From positions 186,001-250,000 of the forward strand of contig NZ_JANQAJ010000009.1 of NCBI RefSeq assembly GCF_024707105.1: DNA of 64,000 nt. The letters are read 5' to 3'. Source of the stretch: Devosia ginsengisoli. GTDB lineage: Bacteria > Pseudomonadota > Alphaproteobacteria > Rhizobiales > Devosiaceae. Both the position numbers and the translations under genes were made by a program. Position 1 is the stretch's first letter. Every line of letters starts with the position of its first letter. This document shows positions 1 to 8,523 of this stretch, in pieces. The notes below the pieces were generated by a model. It made no database searches, was not told the DNA's origin, and was given only the letters and a program-made list of their open reading frames with translations.

Positions 1-155
1 TCGCCCATCTCGACGCGCCCACCCGGCAGCATGCAATAGCTGTCATCGTCCTCGCGGCAGACCAGCACATGCCCGTCGCGGATGGCCACCCCGGCCACGC
101 GATAGTTGAAGCAGGTGCCCCCGACCGGAAAGCTGAGCAGGATGCGTTCGTTCAT
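1..155 (-). CDS. Nudix hydrolase, 5' part only
   Basis: The first 51 residues of a leftward gene run off the left edge of the window. The translation opens [13 protein letters not shown] and reaches PGGRVEMGE, which is the beginning of a Nudix box (G-x5-E), the Mg-binding loop of enzymes that hydrolyse nucleoside diphosphates linked to another moiety. The rest of the box (REUxEExGU) lies outside. Its ATG overlaps the ruvB stop codon in an ATGA, so it is the last visible gene of the ruv operon and is probably translationally coupled to ruvB. Substrate cannot be told from this piece. Confidence 0.75.
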   Translation of the reverse strand, partial: MNERILLSFPVGGTCFNYRVAGVAIRDGHVLVCREDDDSYCMLPGGRVEMG

Positions 156-1192
156 TCCGCCTCCGGCTCCTCGAACAGGCTGGCCTGCAGGCCGACAAAG
201 CCCTGCGGTACGACTTTGCCCAGATGCTGGAAAGCCGTGCCGGTCAGCATGCGGCCGCGCGGCGTGCGCTGGATGAAGCCCTGCTGGATCAGATAGGGCT
301 CGACGATTTCCTCGATCGCGTCGCGCGGCTCGCTCAGCGCCGCCGCGATGGTCTCGATGCCAACAGGACCGCCATTGTAGAAATCGGCAATAGTGGTGAG
401 ATAGCGCCGGTCGAGCTGGTCGAGCCCGCGCGCATCGACATCGAGCCGCAGCAGCGCCTTGTCGGCGATGGCGCGGGTGATTTCGCCCGAGCCGTCGACC
501 AGCGCGAAGTCGGTCACCCGGCGCAGCAGGCGCCCGGCAATGCGCGGCGTGCCGCGGGAGCGGCGGGCGATTTCCATGGCCCCGTCCGGCGCCATCGGCA
601 TGCCCAGCAGCCGCGCGCCGCGCTGCACGATCTGCACCAGCTCCTCGGGCGTATAGAAATTGAGCCGCACCGGAATGCCGAAGCGGTCGCGCAAGGGCGT
701 GGTTAGCAGGCCGGCGCGGGTGGTCGCGCCGACCAGGGTGAACTTGGCAAGATCGATCCGCACCGAGCGGGCGGCCGGGCCCTCGCCGATGATGAGATCG
801 AGCTGGAAATCCTCCATCGCCGGATAGAGCACTTCCTCGATCGCCGGATTGAGCCGGTGGATCTCGTCGATGAACAGCACATCGCGCTCTTCGAGATTGG
901 TCAGCAGCGCGGCGAGGTCGCCAGCCTTGGCGATGACCGGACCGGACGTGGCGCGGAAACCGACGCCCAGCTCGCGCGAAATGATCTGCGCCAGCGTGGT
1001 CTTGCCGAGGCCCGGCGGACCGACAAACAGCACGTGGTCCAGCGCCGTGCCGCGCTTCTTGGCCGCCTCAATGAACACTTCGAGATTGGCCCGCGCAGCC
1101 GCCTGCCCAACGAACTCGGAAAACCCGGACGGGCGCAGGGAGACGTCAAGCGGATCGTCGCGGCCGGCGGCGGGAGAGGTAAGATCGGTCAC
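152..1192 (-). CDS. ruvB: Holliday junction branch migration ATPase RuvB
   Basis: RuvB is the hexameric AAA+ motor that, with RuvA, drives branch migration of Holliday junctions during recombinational repair. The 346-residue product has Walker A GPPGLGKT at about 58-66, Walker B VLFIDE at about 105-110, the sensor ATTRAG at about 156-161 and an arginine-finger region near 168-171, followed by the winged-helix DNA-binding C-terminus. Length is normal for the family. Start is GTG at 1192, overlapping the stop of the upstream 114-codon gene in a GTGA. It lies in the ruvC-ruvA-(two extra genes)-ruvB-Nudix operon; the two extra genes separating it from ruvA are unusual. Confidence 0.98.
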   Translation of the reverse strand: MTDLTSPAAGRDDPLDVSLRPSGFSEFVGQAAARANLEVFIEAAKKRGTALDHVLFVGPPGLGKTTLAQIISRELGVGFRATSGPVIAKAGDLAALLTNLEERDVLFIDEIHRLNPAIEEVLYPAMEDFQLDLIIGEGPAARSVRIDLAKFTLVGATTRAGLLTTPLRDRFGIPVRLNFYTPEELVQIVQRGARLLGMPMAPDGAMEIARRSRGTPRIAGRLLRRVTDFALVDGSGEITRAIADKALLRLDVDARGLDQLDRRYLTTIADFYNGGPVGIETIAAALSEPRDAIEEIVEPYLIQQGFIQRTPRGRMLTGTAFQHLGKVVPQGFVGLQASLFEEPEAE

Positions 1193-1533
1193 GCGAGCAT
1201 CCGAGCTGCAATCAGGGTCAGTGCAAAAAGCAGCTTCGCTTCCCGCTCATGATCAGTGAAGCCCCCGAACCCGTCGATCGGTCCATCATAGATATCTTCT
1301 CCGCCAGCATCGGGATAAATCACTTGCATACCCCCGTGACGAGCTCTGATGTAGCCGGACAACTCATCTAACTTCAAAACCTCGTACTGCTCTGGAACCG
1401 AAGGCGAGGTCAGCTTTAGCATTAGGCCAAGGCGCTCCGCAGCTTCGAGCACCAGTTCAGGCGTCGCAGGTGGCTTTGCCTTTGGCAGGCCTAATTTCTC
1501 AATCTGCTCGACAAAAGACGTCATCATGTTCAC
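1189..1533 (-). CDS. Hypothetical protein inserted between ruvA and ruvB
   Basis: A 114-residue acidic protein that I do not recognise. The N-terminal half is predicted mainly helical ([16 protein letters not shown]), the middle contains a Gly-rich stretch ([16 protein letters not shown]) and the end is a hydrophobic helix ([13 protein letters not shown]). No signal peptide or catalytic motif is evident. Start is uncertain: GTG at 1533 or ATG at 1527. It begins 26 bp after the HEPN-like gene and its stop overlaps the ruvB GTG, so it is inside the ruv transcript. Base composition is visibly more AT-rich than the flanking ruv genes, suggesting acquisition with its neighbour. It could be a partner or antidote of the HEPN-like protein, but nothing in the sequence proves this. 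Confidence 0.6.
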   Translation of the reverse strand: MNMMTSFVEQIEKLGLPKAKPPATPELVLEAAERLGLMLKLTSPSVPEQYEVLKLDELSGYIRARHGGMQVIYPDAGGEDIYDGPIDGFGGFTDHEREAKLLFALTLIAARMLA

Positions 1534-1559
1534 CAGAAAGGTTCCACAAACGCTCTAAA

Positions 1560-2066
1560 TTAGCGTCCAACGAGCCTCAACTCCCATCGCGGTTGCTCCG
1601 TGAGCCACGATTGAATCCACTCAGGATCGAATCCGCCCCACAAATTTTCGTATACTGATGCTAGCTGAGGTCGTAGTCGTTTGATCTCGCGGTAGCATTC
1701 GATGAATGCGCGTCGAGGATTTTCATAGTCCCCAAGCAACAGATCCTTTTCGAAGGGATAGCGCCAATCTACAAAATATCGTGCGATCTCGGCCACATGT
1801 TCAGACAGATGCATAAGATTCTGGCGAACATCGGCCGGAAGCCGAAAATACAACGCTTCCAAGTTGTGGCCCGTCTCTGCGGTGTCACGCGACAGCAAAT
1901 TAATAAGCTTCAGCGCCAATTCGACGGCCAGCGCATAATTTGTGATGGTGGGAGCCGACACTGTATGAAACCCGTATCGGCCAAGTTTTAGCTCCAGAGC
2001 GCAGCGTTCTCCCGCCAGAAAGAATGCAGTCGCGGTATCTAGCTGGCGTTGCAGATCGCTACTCAA
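1560..2066 (-). CDS. HEPN-like protein inserted between ruvA and ruvB
   Basis: The 168-residue all-helical protein shows the layout of HEPN-type domains: a helix containing NYALAVELALKLINLL at about 43-58, then SRDTAETGHNLEALY, where R60 and H67 form an R-x6-H spacing within the Rx4-6H range of HEPN ribonucleases, and GHNLEALY resembles the (K/G)HxLxxLY segment common in that superfamily. A Trp-rich C-terminus follows. HEPN proteins are frequent RNase toxins or defence effectors, so toxin-like activity is a possibility, not a finding. Its ATG overlaps the ruvA stop in an ATGA, so expression is tied to ruvA. Lower GC than its neighbours supports later insertion. Confidence 0.6.
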   Translation of the reverse strand: MSSDLQRQLDTATAFFLAGERCALELKLGRYGFHTVSAPTITNYALAVELALKLINLLSRDTAETGHNLEALYFRLPADVRQNLMHLSEHVAEIARYFVDWRYPFEKDLLLGDYENPRRAFIECYREIKRLRPQLASVYENLWGGFDPEWIQSWLTEQPRWELRLVGR

Positions 2067-2680
2067 TTGCTCAGCTCCCGCAAACCCAGCCGGATCAGCT
2101 TTTCCGTTGGCACGCCATCGCCTTCGCGCGCCACGATGCGGGCCAAGGCAGAGGAAGCCTGCGCGCTCGAATAGCCGAGATTGACCAGCGCCGAGACGGC
2201 GTCGGCTATGGCGGAAGGCGCCACGCCCTCGCCCAGGGCAGCCTGCAGGCCGAGCGTGCCAGCGTCGATGCCAGGACCAGTGGGCGCCTTGCCCTTGAGT
2301 TCGGTGACGAGGCGCACGGCGAGCTTGGGGCCGACGCCATTGGCCCGGCCGATCATCGCCTTGTCCTGCAAGGCCACGGCGCTGGAGAGTTCGGCCGGCG
2401 AGAGCACGGAGAGGATGGAAAGCGCCACGCGGGCGCCGACGCCCTGTACTGTCATCAGCAGGTTGAACCAGCCCTTCTCGGCTTCGCTGGCAAAACCATA
2501 GAGCCGGATCATGTCTTCGCGGACAATGGTTTCGATGAAGACCACCGCAGCCTCGCCGACGCGCGGCAAAGCCTGCAATGTGCGGCTGGAGCAGAAGGCT
2601 TCGTAGCAGACGCCGCCGCAGTCGATGAGCACGAAATCGTCGCCGAAGCTGTCGACCAGCCCCTTGAGCTTGCCGATCAT
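2063..2680 (-). CDS. ruvA: Holliday junction DNA-binding protein RuvA
   Basis: RuvA tetramers hold the Holliday junction in a square-planar form and load RuvB. The 205-residue product starts MIGKLKG, has an N-terminal OB-fold, two helix-hairpin-helix motifs ([11 protein letters not shown] at about 81-91 and [11 protein letters not shown] at about 115-125) and a C-terminal three-helix RuvB-contact domain after a flexible linker. Length is normal. Its ATG overlaps the ruvC stop (ATGA), and its own stop overlaps the start of the HEPN-like gene. In most bacteria ruvB follows directly, so the 870-bp insertion downstream is atypical. Confidence 0.97.
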   Translation of the reverse strand: MIGKLKGLVDSFGDDFVLIDCGGVCYEAFCSSRTLQALPRVGEAAVVFIETIVREDMIRLYGFASEAEKGWFNLLMTVQGVGARVALSILSVLSPAELSSAVALQDKAMIGRANGVGPKLAVRLVTELKGKAPTGPGIDAGTLGLQAALGEGVAPSAIADAVSALVNLGYSSAQASSALARIVAREGDGVPTEKLIRLGLRELSN

Positions 2681-3183
2681 GCCAGCGCCCTCAGCCGCTG
2701 ACTGGATACCCGGTGATGGGCATGGCAGATGGCGATGGCCAGCGCATCGGCGGCGTCTGCTCCCTTGAAATCTGCCGTCGGCAGCAATGTCTTGACCATG
2801 AGCTGGATCTGTCCCTTGTCGGCATGGCCGGTGCCGACCACCGATTTCTTGACCAGGTTGGCGGCATATTCGGCGACCGGCAGGCCTCGCGCCGCCGGGG
2901 TCAGCAAGGCCACGCCCCGCGCCTGCCCCAGGATCAGCGCCGAGCGCGCACCGGCATTGACGAAGGTTTCTTCCACCGCCGCCTCCTCGGGCATGAAGCG
3001 ATCGAGCACCTCGCCCAGCCCTGTGAATAACAAAGCGAGGCGTTCGGCCAGCGAGCCATCGACATCAGGCGTCACTGTACCCGCCGCCACGAAGGTCAGC
3101 CGGTTGCCCAATGTCTCGATGACCCCCCAGCCGCAGCGGCGCAGGCCGGGATCGATTCCAATGATTCGGGTGGCAGCACTCAT
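2677..3183 (-). CDS. ruvC: Crossover junction endodeoxyribonuclease RuvC
   Basis: RuvC is the RNase H-fold resolvase that cuts Holliday junctions symmetrically. From ATG at 3183 the product is 168 residues, close to the usual ~173, opening [16 protein letters not shown] with the first catalytic Asp in IGIDPG; the acidic EE pair and the C-terminal D-A-AD-ALA region are present. The open frame extends 35 codons further upstream, but those codons encode an unrelated hydrophobic stretch, and a good Shine-Dalgarno (AAGGA) lies about 11 nt before the chosen ATG. First gene of the leftward ruv operon; overlaps ruvA by 4 bp. Confidence 0.96.
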   Translation of the reverse strand: MSAATRIIGIDPGLRRCGWGVIETLGNRLTFVAAGTVTPDVDGSLAERLALLFTGLGEVLDRFMPEEAAVEETFVNAGARSALILGQARGVALLTPAARGLPVAEYAANLVKKSVVGTGHADKGQIQLMVKTLLPTADFKGADAADALAIAICHAHHRVSSQRLRALA

Positions 3184-3332
3184 GGCCCAATCCTTAACGA
3201 CGCAGGGCCAGCCTACCAAGGCCAATGTGAACAAATAGGCAACAGAGCCGGTGGAAAACCCAACAATCGATAAAATCCTACCCATCACGCAAACACCATC
3301 TTCAAGCCGCAGCCCTAGGTTCCGCCACGGGA

Positions 3333-4100
3333 ATGCAGGGGCAAAGCATGACGGAAATCGGCCGGAACCTACCGAAGCGCGCGTGGCTGCGTATTTATCG
3401 CGTCACCGGGGCGATCACTCTCATCTCGGTAGTGCTGTCGGTAATCTTCACCAACATGATCATGGAGACCTTCTCGGCCGGGATAAACGTGCAGGGCCTC
3501 GCCGTTTCGATCCTCATGCCGCTGGCGCTGGGGGGGCCGATGATCTGGTTCCTGCTGCTGAAACACGAACAGTTGCGGCACGCCAATAGCCAGCTCGAAC
3601 ATCTGGCGAGCACCGACTGGCTGACGGACTGTCTCAATCGTGGCGCCTTTACCGGAGCCGTCAGCCGCCATCTCGACCGCTGCGCGCCCGCGGATCCTGG
3701 CGGGGCATTGCTGATCGTGGATGCCGATGACTTCAAGAGCGTCAACGACCGCTTCGGCCATGATGCCGGCGACGAGGCACTGCAGTTGATCGCCCGCGCC
3801 ATCCGCAAGGCGGTGCGTGGCACCGACCTGGTAGGGCGGCTGGGCGGCGAGGAATTCGGCGTGTTCCTGGCCGAAGCAGACGTGACCACCGCCGACCAAG
3901 TGGCCGAACGCATCCGCCACTCGATCTCCGTGCTTGCTTTCACGCCCGGCGGCACACCCTGCCCGCTTTCGGTCAGCATCGGCGGGGCCACTTATGCTCC
4001 CGGCGCCCCCTTCGCCGAATTGTATCGCCTTGCCGACCAGCACCTCTACGAAGCCAAGAATACGGGCCGCGATCGCGTCGCCATGATGCAGGCCGCCTGA
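3333..4100 (+). CDS. Membrane diguanylate cyclase (GGEEF) 1
   Basis: This 255-residue protein makes c-di-GMP from two GTP. Two transmembrane helices occupy roughly 22-47 and 55-77 with a short loop between, so there is almost no periplasmic sensor. The GGDEF domain follows: [10 protein letters not shown] metal-binding region, then an inhibitory I-site RGTD exactly five residues before the active-site GGEEF, indicating product feedback control. The intact GGEEF predicts activity. ATG at 3348 (MTEIG) is an alternative start. It is immediately followed by a paralogue of the same architecture at 4205, pointing to a tandem duplication. Confidence 0.92.
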   Translation: MQGQSMTEIGRNLPKRAWLRIYRVTGAITLISVVLSVIFTNMIMETFSAGINVQGLAVSILMPLALGGPMIWFLLLKHEQLRHANSQLEHLASTDWLTDCLNRGAFTGAVSRHLDRCAPADPGGALLIVDADDFKSVNDRFGHDAGDEALQLIARAIRKAVRGTDLVGRLGGEEFGVFLAEADVTTADQVAERIRHSISVLAFTPGGTPCPLSVSIGGATYAPGAPFAELYRLADQHLYEAKNTGRDRVAMMQAA

Positions 4101-4204
4101 TTATGGAGACGCCGGCCGCCTGATATTTCGTTCATTGCCACCGCGCCAGCGCCGCCCTGCCATTGCAGGGTGGCGAACCTGCCATTTCAAACCGAGAGTA
4201 TGCA

Positions 4205-4987
4205 ATGATGCCGTCCAAGACTTTGACTGCCCTGCAAAGCTGGTCCAGCGTCGGGCGCTGGACGCTATTCGGCACGATGGCCTGCGTCCTGGTCTCGGTG
4301 GGATTCAACGCCCTGATGTTCGGGGATCTGGGAGCCGAGGCGCTGCGGCGGTCCGTCATCAGCGCCACTGTGCTGCCCATCCTGCTGGGCGTGCCGCTGT
4401 TCTTCTATATGAGCATGCGGGTGCGCGGGCTCGCCATCACCAATCTGCGCCTGGGCCTTGTGGCCCGTACCGACAGCCTGACCGCTTGCCTCAACCGCGG
4501 TGCCTTCACCGGTAAAGTGAGCACGCTATTGGCCCAGCGCGCACGCGACACCAGCGGCGCCCTGCTGATGATCGACGCCGACAATTTCAAGGCGATCAAC
4601 GACCTGTTCGGCCACGATGCGGGCGATGAGGCATTGACCATCATCGCCCGCTCCATCCGCACGACCTTGCGGGCCGGCGACCTGGTGGGCCGCATGGGCG
4701 GCGAGGAATTCGGCGTCTACCTGCCCGATGTCGATCAGCGCGGCGCCGAAGCCGTGGCCGAACGTATCCGCCGCTCGGTAAACCTGGCGATCTTCGCACC
4801 CGAGGGCAAGCAGCGCCCGCTATCGGTCAGTATCGGCGGCGTGGCCTTCGAGGGCTCGGCCAGTTTTTCCGAACTGTTCCGCATTGCCGACCAGCGCCTC
4901 TATGGCGCCAAGCAGACCGGCCGCAACCGCGTCGCCGTGGTGCATGTGGCCGACCACCCGGTCATCGACCTCAAGCGCAGCGCATGA
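4205..4987 (+). CDS. Membrane diguanylate cyclase (GGEEF) 2
   Basis: A paralogue of the preceding cyclase: 260 residues, two transmembrane helices (about 18-40 and 50-70), then a GGDEF domain with DADNFKAIND, an I-site RAGD and GGEEF spaced as in its neighbour. The product should be a feedback-inhibited c-di-GMP synthase. Start is placed at the ATG-ATG pair at 4205 because GAGAG precedes it; an upstream in-frame ATG at 4163 would add 14 unlikely residues. The GGDEF halves of the two genes are highly similar, whereas the membrane parts have diverged, so they may respond to different inputs. Confidence 0.92.
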   Translation: MMPSKTLTALQSWSSVGRWTLFGTMACVLVSVGFNALMFGDLGAEALRRSVISATVLPILLGVPLFFYMSMRVRGLAITNLRLGLVARTDSLTACLNRGAFTGKVSTLLAQRARDTSGALLMIDADNFKAINDLFGHDAGDEALTIIARSIRTTLRAGDLVGRMGGEEFGVYLPDVDQRGAEAVAERIRRSVNLAIFAPEGKQRPLSVSIGGVAFEGSASFSELFRIADQRLYGAKQTGRNRVAVVHVADHPVIDLKRSA

Positions 4988-5030
4988 AAAAGGCGGCGCC
5001 ACGCGGCACCGCCTCCAAACAATCAGTAGA

Positions 5031-5115
5031 CCTCATCCTGAGCCTGTCGAAGGACGAGGTCGGGCATCACCCAGTCACGCCCCCGTGGTTCGACAAGCTC
5101 ACCATGAGGGCTACT
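5031..5115. repeat. Dispersed palindromic repeat, family A copy 1
   Basis: Contains CCTCATCCTGAGCCTGTCG with a GGACGAGG partner and, further right, TGGTTCGACAAGCTCACC followed by ATGAGGG, forming complementary blocks around a variable centre. Related copies occur at 37271-37370, 40822-40945 and 60198-60305, always between genes. It lies between the convergent ends of the second cyclase and the YebC gene, where it could act as a transcript end or REP-like element. Confidence 0.8.
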
Positions 5116-5121
5116 GAACGG

Positions 5122-5868
5122 CTACGCGTCCAGCTTGGCCGCGTCTTCGTCGCTCATCTCGAAATTCGAATAGACGTTCTGCACGTCATCGTCTTCCTCG
5201 AGCGTATTGATCAGCTTCATCAGCGTCGCGCCCTTTTCGGCGTCGATCGGCGTATTGGTCTGCGGCTTCCAGATCGCCTTGACCGATTCGGCCTCGCCCA
5301 GCACCTTTTCCAGTGCCGCCGCCACGTCCACCATGCCCTCGAAAGTCGTGGTGATGTAGTGGCCCTCTTCGTCGCTCTCGACATCCTCGGCGCCCGCCTC
5401 GATGGCGGCTTCCATGACGGCGTCTTCCGAACCGGCGCTCAGCGGATAGGTGATCTCGCCGACCTTGTCGAACATGAAGCCGACCGAATTGGTTTCACCC
5501 ATAGCGCCGCCATTCTTGGAGAAATAGGAGCGGACATTGGAGGCGGTGCGGTTGCGGTTGTCGGTCAGCGTCTCGACGATGATGGCGACACCGCCGGGGC
5601 CATAACCCTCGTAGCGGATCTCGTCATAATTATCGCCGTCCGAGCCGATCGCCTTCTTGATGGCGCGGTCGATATTGTCCTTGGGCATGGACTGGGCGCG
5701 GGCATTGGTGACGGCCAGGCGCAGGCGCGCATTGAAGGCCGGGTCGGGCATGCCCAGCTTGGCGGCGACGGTGATTTCGCGCGCCAGCTTGGAGAAAATC
5801 TTGGAACGCACCGCGTCGGACTTGCCTTTGCGATGCATGATATTTTTGGCATGTGAATGGCCGGCCAT
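5122..5868 (-). CDS. YebC/PmpR-family transcription/translation regulator
   Basis: The 248-residue product begins [15 protein letters not shown] and contains the YebC signature region [11 protein letters not shown] at about 86-96. YebC-family proteins are cytoplasmic; some bind DNA as regulators, and a subset relieves ribosome stalling at proline runs. Length is the family norm. In many Alphaproteobacteria this gene sits beside ruvC; here the two cyclase genes intervene. It is 75 bp downstream of the small SecD-head gene in a leftward series beginning at the 6S RNA. Confidence 0.93.
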   Translation of the reverse strand: MAGHSHAKNIMHRKGKSDAVRSKIFSKLAREITVAAKLGMPDPAFNARLRLAVTNARAQSMPKDNIDRAIKKAIGSDGDNYDEIRYEGYGPGGVAIIVETLTDNRNRTASNVRSYFSKNGGAMGETNSVGFMFDKVGEITYPLSAGSEDAVMEAAIEAGAEDVESDEEGHYITTTFEGMVDVAAALEKVLGEAESVKAIWKPQTNTPIDAEKGATLMKLINTLEEDDDVQNVYSNFEMSDEDAAKLDA

Positions 5869-5943
5869 CGGTCACTCCCCTCGGGCTGGAATGCTGGATT
5901 GTGGTGGCGCGTTATAGGCAAGCGAGCGGGACTTGTGAAGCGC

Positions 5944-6312
5944 TCACTCGTGCTCGACTGGCGTGAGCACGATCTCGCCCGCCTCGCCGCCGATCCGTTC
6001 CGCGAGCCTGCGGGCATCGTCCTGGGTCATCGCGCCGGAAACAATGATGACACCATCGAGGATGGGAGATTGCACGACCGGCGCCGTGAGCAATTCGCCC
6101 GCGACGCGCAATTCGATGACCTGGCCGAGATGTTTCAGCGTAAGTTTGGCAAAGTCTTTCCGCCCATCCGGCGTCAGTGTGATCATGACGGTCGGCTGGC
6201 CGCTGAAGGGATCGGGCCGCAGCTCGGCCTTGTCGACGGCCAGGGTAATATCGGCGGCCAGAACCGGCAGGGAGAGCAACAGCGCCAGCACAGGCCCAAG
6301 CAGCCGCCGCAT
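5944..6312 (-). CDS. Secreted stand-alone SecD P1-head-like protein
   Basis: 122 residues from ATG at 6312, with a signal peptide (MRRLLGPVLALLLSLPVLAA) and then a single domain resembling the P1 head subdomain of SecD: ITLTPDGRKDFAKLT, LRVAGELLTAPVVQSPI and a final LAERI helix. In SecDF this subdomain works in the periplasm during late translocation; here it occurs without the SecD membrane part, so its role is unknown. A longer open frame upstream is rejected because it overlaps the phosphoesterase gene. ATG follows the phosphoesterase TGA after one base (TGAGATG), implying coupling. Confidence 0.8.
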   Translation of the reverse strand: MRRLLGPVLALLLSLPVLAADITLAVDKAELRPDPFSGQPTVMITLTPDGRKDFAKLTLKHLGQVIELRVAGELLTAPVVQSPILDGVIIVSGAMTQDDARRLAERIGGEAGEIVLTPVEHE

Positions 6313-6313
6313 C

Positions 6314-7138
6314 TCAGCCTTCCCCGAAATCAGGTTCGGCCTGGGCCAGCGTGCCGCCGATGCGGACAGGCAGCACCCGGGCGGCGAGCCCGGTACGCGG
6401 ATCAGTCTCGACCGCCACGCCGCACAGCGTGGCTTCGCCCTCGGCGGGGGTGAAGCGCCCATTGGGAATGCCGGTGAGGAAACGGTTGAGCGGTTCGTCG
6501 CTTTCGGTGCCGATGATGGAGTCGAAATCCCCGCACATGCCGGCATCGGCCATCAGCGCCGTGCCCCCGCGCAGCACGCGGTGATCGGCGGTGGGAATAT
6601 GGGTATGCGTACCCACGACAAGGCTGACCTTGCCGTCGAGGAACACGCCCATGGCCTGGATTTCCGACGTCGCCTCGGTATGGAAATCGACAATGATCGC
6701 GTCGGCCTGTTCGCCCAGCGGACAGGCGGCCACCGCCGCTTCAACCGCGCGAAACGGATCATCGACCGGCGGCATGAAGACCCGCCCCAGCGCATTGATG
6801 ACCAGCACGCGATGGCCATTGCGCCCCTCGACGAACATGGCCCCGCGCCCCGGCGTGCCCGGCGGCATGTTTATGGGACGGATCAGCGTGGTCTCGCGCT
6901 CGATATAGGTCAGCGCCTCGCGCTGATCGAAGGCGTGATCGCCCAGCGTCACGATATCGGCGCCGGCATTGCGGATGGCGTTGAAATGCGGCTCTGTGAG
7001 GCCCTTGCCATGGCTGGCATTCTCGCCGTTGACGACGACGAAGTCGAACCGGTAGCGCTCGATGAGACCTGGCAGGCGTTCGGTGACGGCGTCGCGCCCG
7101 GCGCGGCCCATGACATCGCCCAGAAACAGAAACCTCAT
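6314..7138 (-). CDS. YmdB/TIGR00282-family metallophosphoesterase
   Basis: The 274-residue product begins MRFLFLGDVMGRAGR, with the metallophosphoesterase motifs GD(V), NGENASHGKG (GNH-like metal ligand), GDHAFDQ, DFHTEATSE and GTHTHIPTAD. It matches the YmdB family; the Bacillus member is a 2',3'-cyclic nucleotide phosphodiesterase affecting RNA turnover. Length is typical. Its ATG overlaps the stop of the 5-formyl-THF cyclo-ligase gene (ATGA), an arrangement seen in other Alphaproteobacteria. Confidence 0.93.
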   Translation of the reverse strand: MRFLFLGDVMGRAGRDAVTERLPGLIERYRFDFVVVNGENASHGKGLTEPHFNAIRNAGADIVTLGDHAFDQREALTYIERETTLIRPINMPPGTPGRGAMFVEGRNGHRVLVINALGRVFMPPVDDPFRAVEAAVAACPLGEQADAIIVDFHTEATSEIQAMGVFLDGKVSLVVGTHTHIPTADHRVLRGGTALMADAGMCGDFDSIIGTESDEPLNRFLTGIPNGRFTPAEGEATLCGVAVETDPRTGLAARVLPVRIGGTLAQAEPDFGEG

Positions 7139-7722
7139 GCGCCGGAGCCGAAATGGCGCACACCGGCTTCGGTGACGATGGCGTCGAGCGGCACGTCATG
7201 CGGCTCGCGCGGAATGCTGTCGAGTTCCTGGGCGGCAAAGGCCAGGCCCACCAGCTTCGGCTTCTTGCTCATGGATGCCAGGGTCCGGTCATAATAGCCG
7301 CCGCCATAGCCCAGCCGCGTGCCCCGGCCATCGAAGCCCAGCAGCGGCATGATGACGATATCGGGTTCGGCCTTGGGCGCCAGTTCGGACGGGGCCAGCG
7401 TGCCGAAGCCCGATTCATAGAGCGAGGCGCCCTGTTCCCAGATGCGCAGGTCGAGCGGCTGTTCGGGACCGAGTACCACCGGCAGGACCACGGTCTGGTT
7501 GCTATCCATCAGCTTGACCAGAATAGGCTGGCAATCGAGCTCGTCGCGGATGCGCCAATAGGCGGCGACCACGTCGTTGGCCTGCAGCACGATACCGTCG
7601 AAGAAGTGGCGGGCGGCCGCCCTGGCTGCCTCGGCGCGCTCTTCATGATCGAGCAAGGCCCGCGCCACCCTGGCCCTCATCCGCAGTGCCGCCTTGGTTT
7701 CCTCGATCAGTTCGTCAACCAT
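7135..7722 (-). CDS. 5-formyltetrahydrofolate cyclo-ligase
   Basis: Converts 5-formyl-THF to 5,10-methenyl-THF with ATP, returning this storage folate to one-carbon metabolism. The 195-residue product has the family signature LLGFDGRGTRLGYGGGYYDR at about 130-149, plus the C-terminal PHDVPLDAIVTE. Start placed at ATG 7722; a TTG 12 bp upstream is also in frame. It sits directly downstream of a 6S RNA gene, a pairing conserved from E. coli (ssrS-ygfA) to Alphaproteobacteria, and overlaps the phosphoesterase gene by 4 bp. Confidence 0.94.
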   Translation of the reverse strand: MVDELIEETKAALRMRARVARALLDHEERAEAARAAARHFFDGIVLQANDVVAAYWRIRDELDCQPILVKLMDSNQTVVLPVVLGPEQPLDLRIWEQGASLYESGFGTLAPSELAPKAEPDIVIMPLLGFDGRGTRLGYGGGYYDRTLASMSKKPKLVGLAFAAQELDSIPREPHDVPLDAIVTEAGVRHFGSGA

Positions 7723-7749
7723 GGGCGCGCGCAACCTGCTCAGACAATA

Positions 7750-7905
7750 AGGTGCCGCCCTGGCCGTGGGATATGCGATCCCGGGAACCTACTTTACGCA
7801 GGTGGGCGCCGTTTGTCCGAGCCCACGGGCCCGGTCAGGGACAGCTCCCTTAGGATCGATAAGGCCCCGGGGATATTGGTATCCATCACGCACCGGGCAG
7901 CAGCC
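7750..7905 (-). ncRNA. ssrS: 6S RNA
   Basis: On the minus strand the region folds as a long irregular hairpin, the shape of 6S RNA, which binds sigma70-RNA polymerase by mimicking an open promoter. The closing stem pairs 5' TGCTGCCCGGTGCGTG with 3' CACGGCCAGGGCGGCA; inside are CTAAGGGAGCTGTCCCT and GCCCACCTGCGTAAAGTAGG, which pair in a manner typical of alphaproteobacterial 6S. Position immediately upstream of the 5-formyl-THF cyclo-ligase gene on the same strand is the conserved location. Ends are approximate, set from the closing stem. Confidence 0.85.
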
Positions 7906-7943
7906 AAGATATAGGCGCTTTGGCCGACGGTGCAAAGGGTGCG

Positions 7944-8231
7944 TTAGAGGAGATCGAACCAGTTTTGCAGGCCGTGCAGAACACGGAGGACGATCACATC
8001 CTCGTTTTCAACGACGTAGAGGATATTGTGCGAGCCACACGGCATGAGGCGGACCGATCTCTCCGAAGCCTGCCGCTCGGCGGCCATATAAGGCATCGCG
8101 GCCAATCGATCGAGCGCTGCAACCATGTCCTGTTCATAGACCTCAGACTGTACAAATCCGAACCGGATGGCGCCATCGGCGGCCATATGATCGAGATCTG
8201 CTACAGCCGCGGCGGTCAATATCCAGGCCAA
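7944..8231 (-). CDS. parE: ParE/RelE-family toxin
   Basis: The 95-residue product begins MAWILTAAAVADLDHM, with a central LAAMPYMAAER and a C-terminal SHNILYVVENEDVIVLRVLHG, the beta-strand pattern of RelE/ParE toxins. Chromosomal ParE proteins usually poison gyrase, while RelE cuts mRNA; the ribbon-helix-helix partner favours ParE. It begins 3 bp after the antitoxin gene, so the pair is an operon. Target not proven. Confidence 0.88.
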   Translation of the reverse strand: MAWILTAAAVADLDHMAADGAIRFGFVQSEVYEQDMVAALDRLAAMPYMAAERQASERSVRLMPCGSHNILYVVENEDVIVLRVLHGLQNWFDLL

Positions 8232-8234
8232 GCT

Positions 8235-8498
8235 CTATGCGCTCTTCTTCTGTTCGACTGCGGCCTTGGCCTTGAGACGCATGCGTGCCAGCAGTTCGTC
8301 ACGCCCCATTTCGACTCTTCCGCTCGCCAGAGCCTCGTCCACCATCTGCTGCAGCTTCTCCCGCGCTTCCGCCCGCTCCTGGTCGCGGCGCACGAGATCG
8401 CGGACATAGTCGCTGGCATTGCCGTAGCGCCCGGTCTGCACCTGGTCTTCCACCCATTGCTTCATCTTGTCGGGCAGCGACACATTCATCGTGGCCAT
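8235..8498 (-). CDS. parD: ParD-family ribbon-helix-helix antitoxin
   Basis: 87 residues from ATG 8498: MATMNVSLPDKMKQWVEDQVQ is followed by GNASDYVRDLVRRD, the beta-helix-helix DNA-binding fold of ParD/CopG antitoxins, and then a charged toxin-wrapping tail. An AAGGAG Shine-Dalgarno sits just upstream of this ATG, so the 18-codon upstream extension is rejected. ParD normally neutralises ParE and represses its own promoter with it; a matching dyad lies over the promoter at 8536-8552. Confidence 0.9.
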   Translation of the reverse strand: MATMNVSLPDKMKQWVEDQVQTGRYGNASDYVRDLVRRDQERAEAREKLQQMVDEALASGRVEMGRDELLARMRLKAKAAVEQKKSA

Positions 8499-8523
8499 GG
8501 CTGGTCTCCTTCTTATCGCCACC

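Noticed and set aside
3184..3288. N-terminal extension of RuvC (35 codons)
   Set aside because: RuvC proteins begin just before the IGIDPG motif and a good ribosome-binding site precedes the ATG at 3183.
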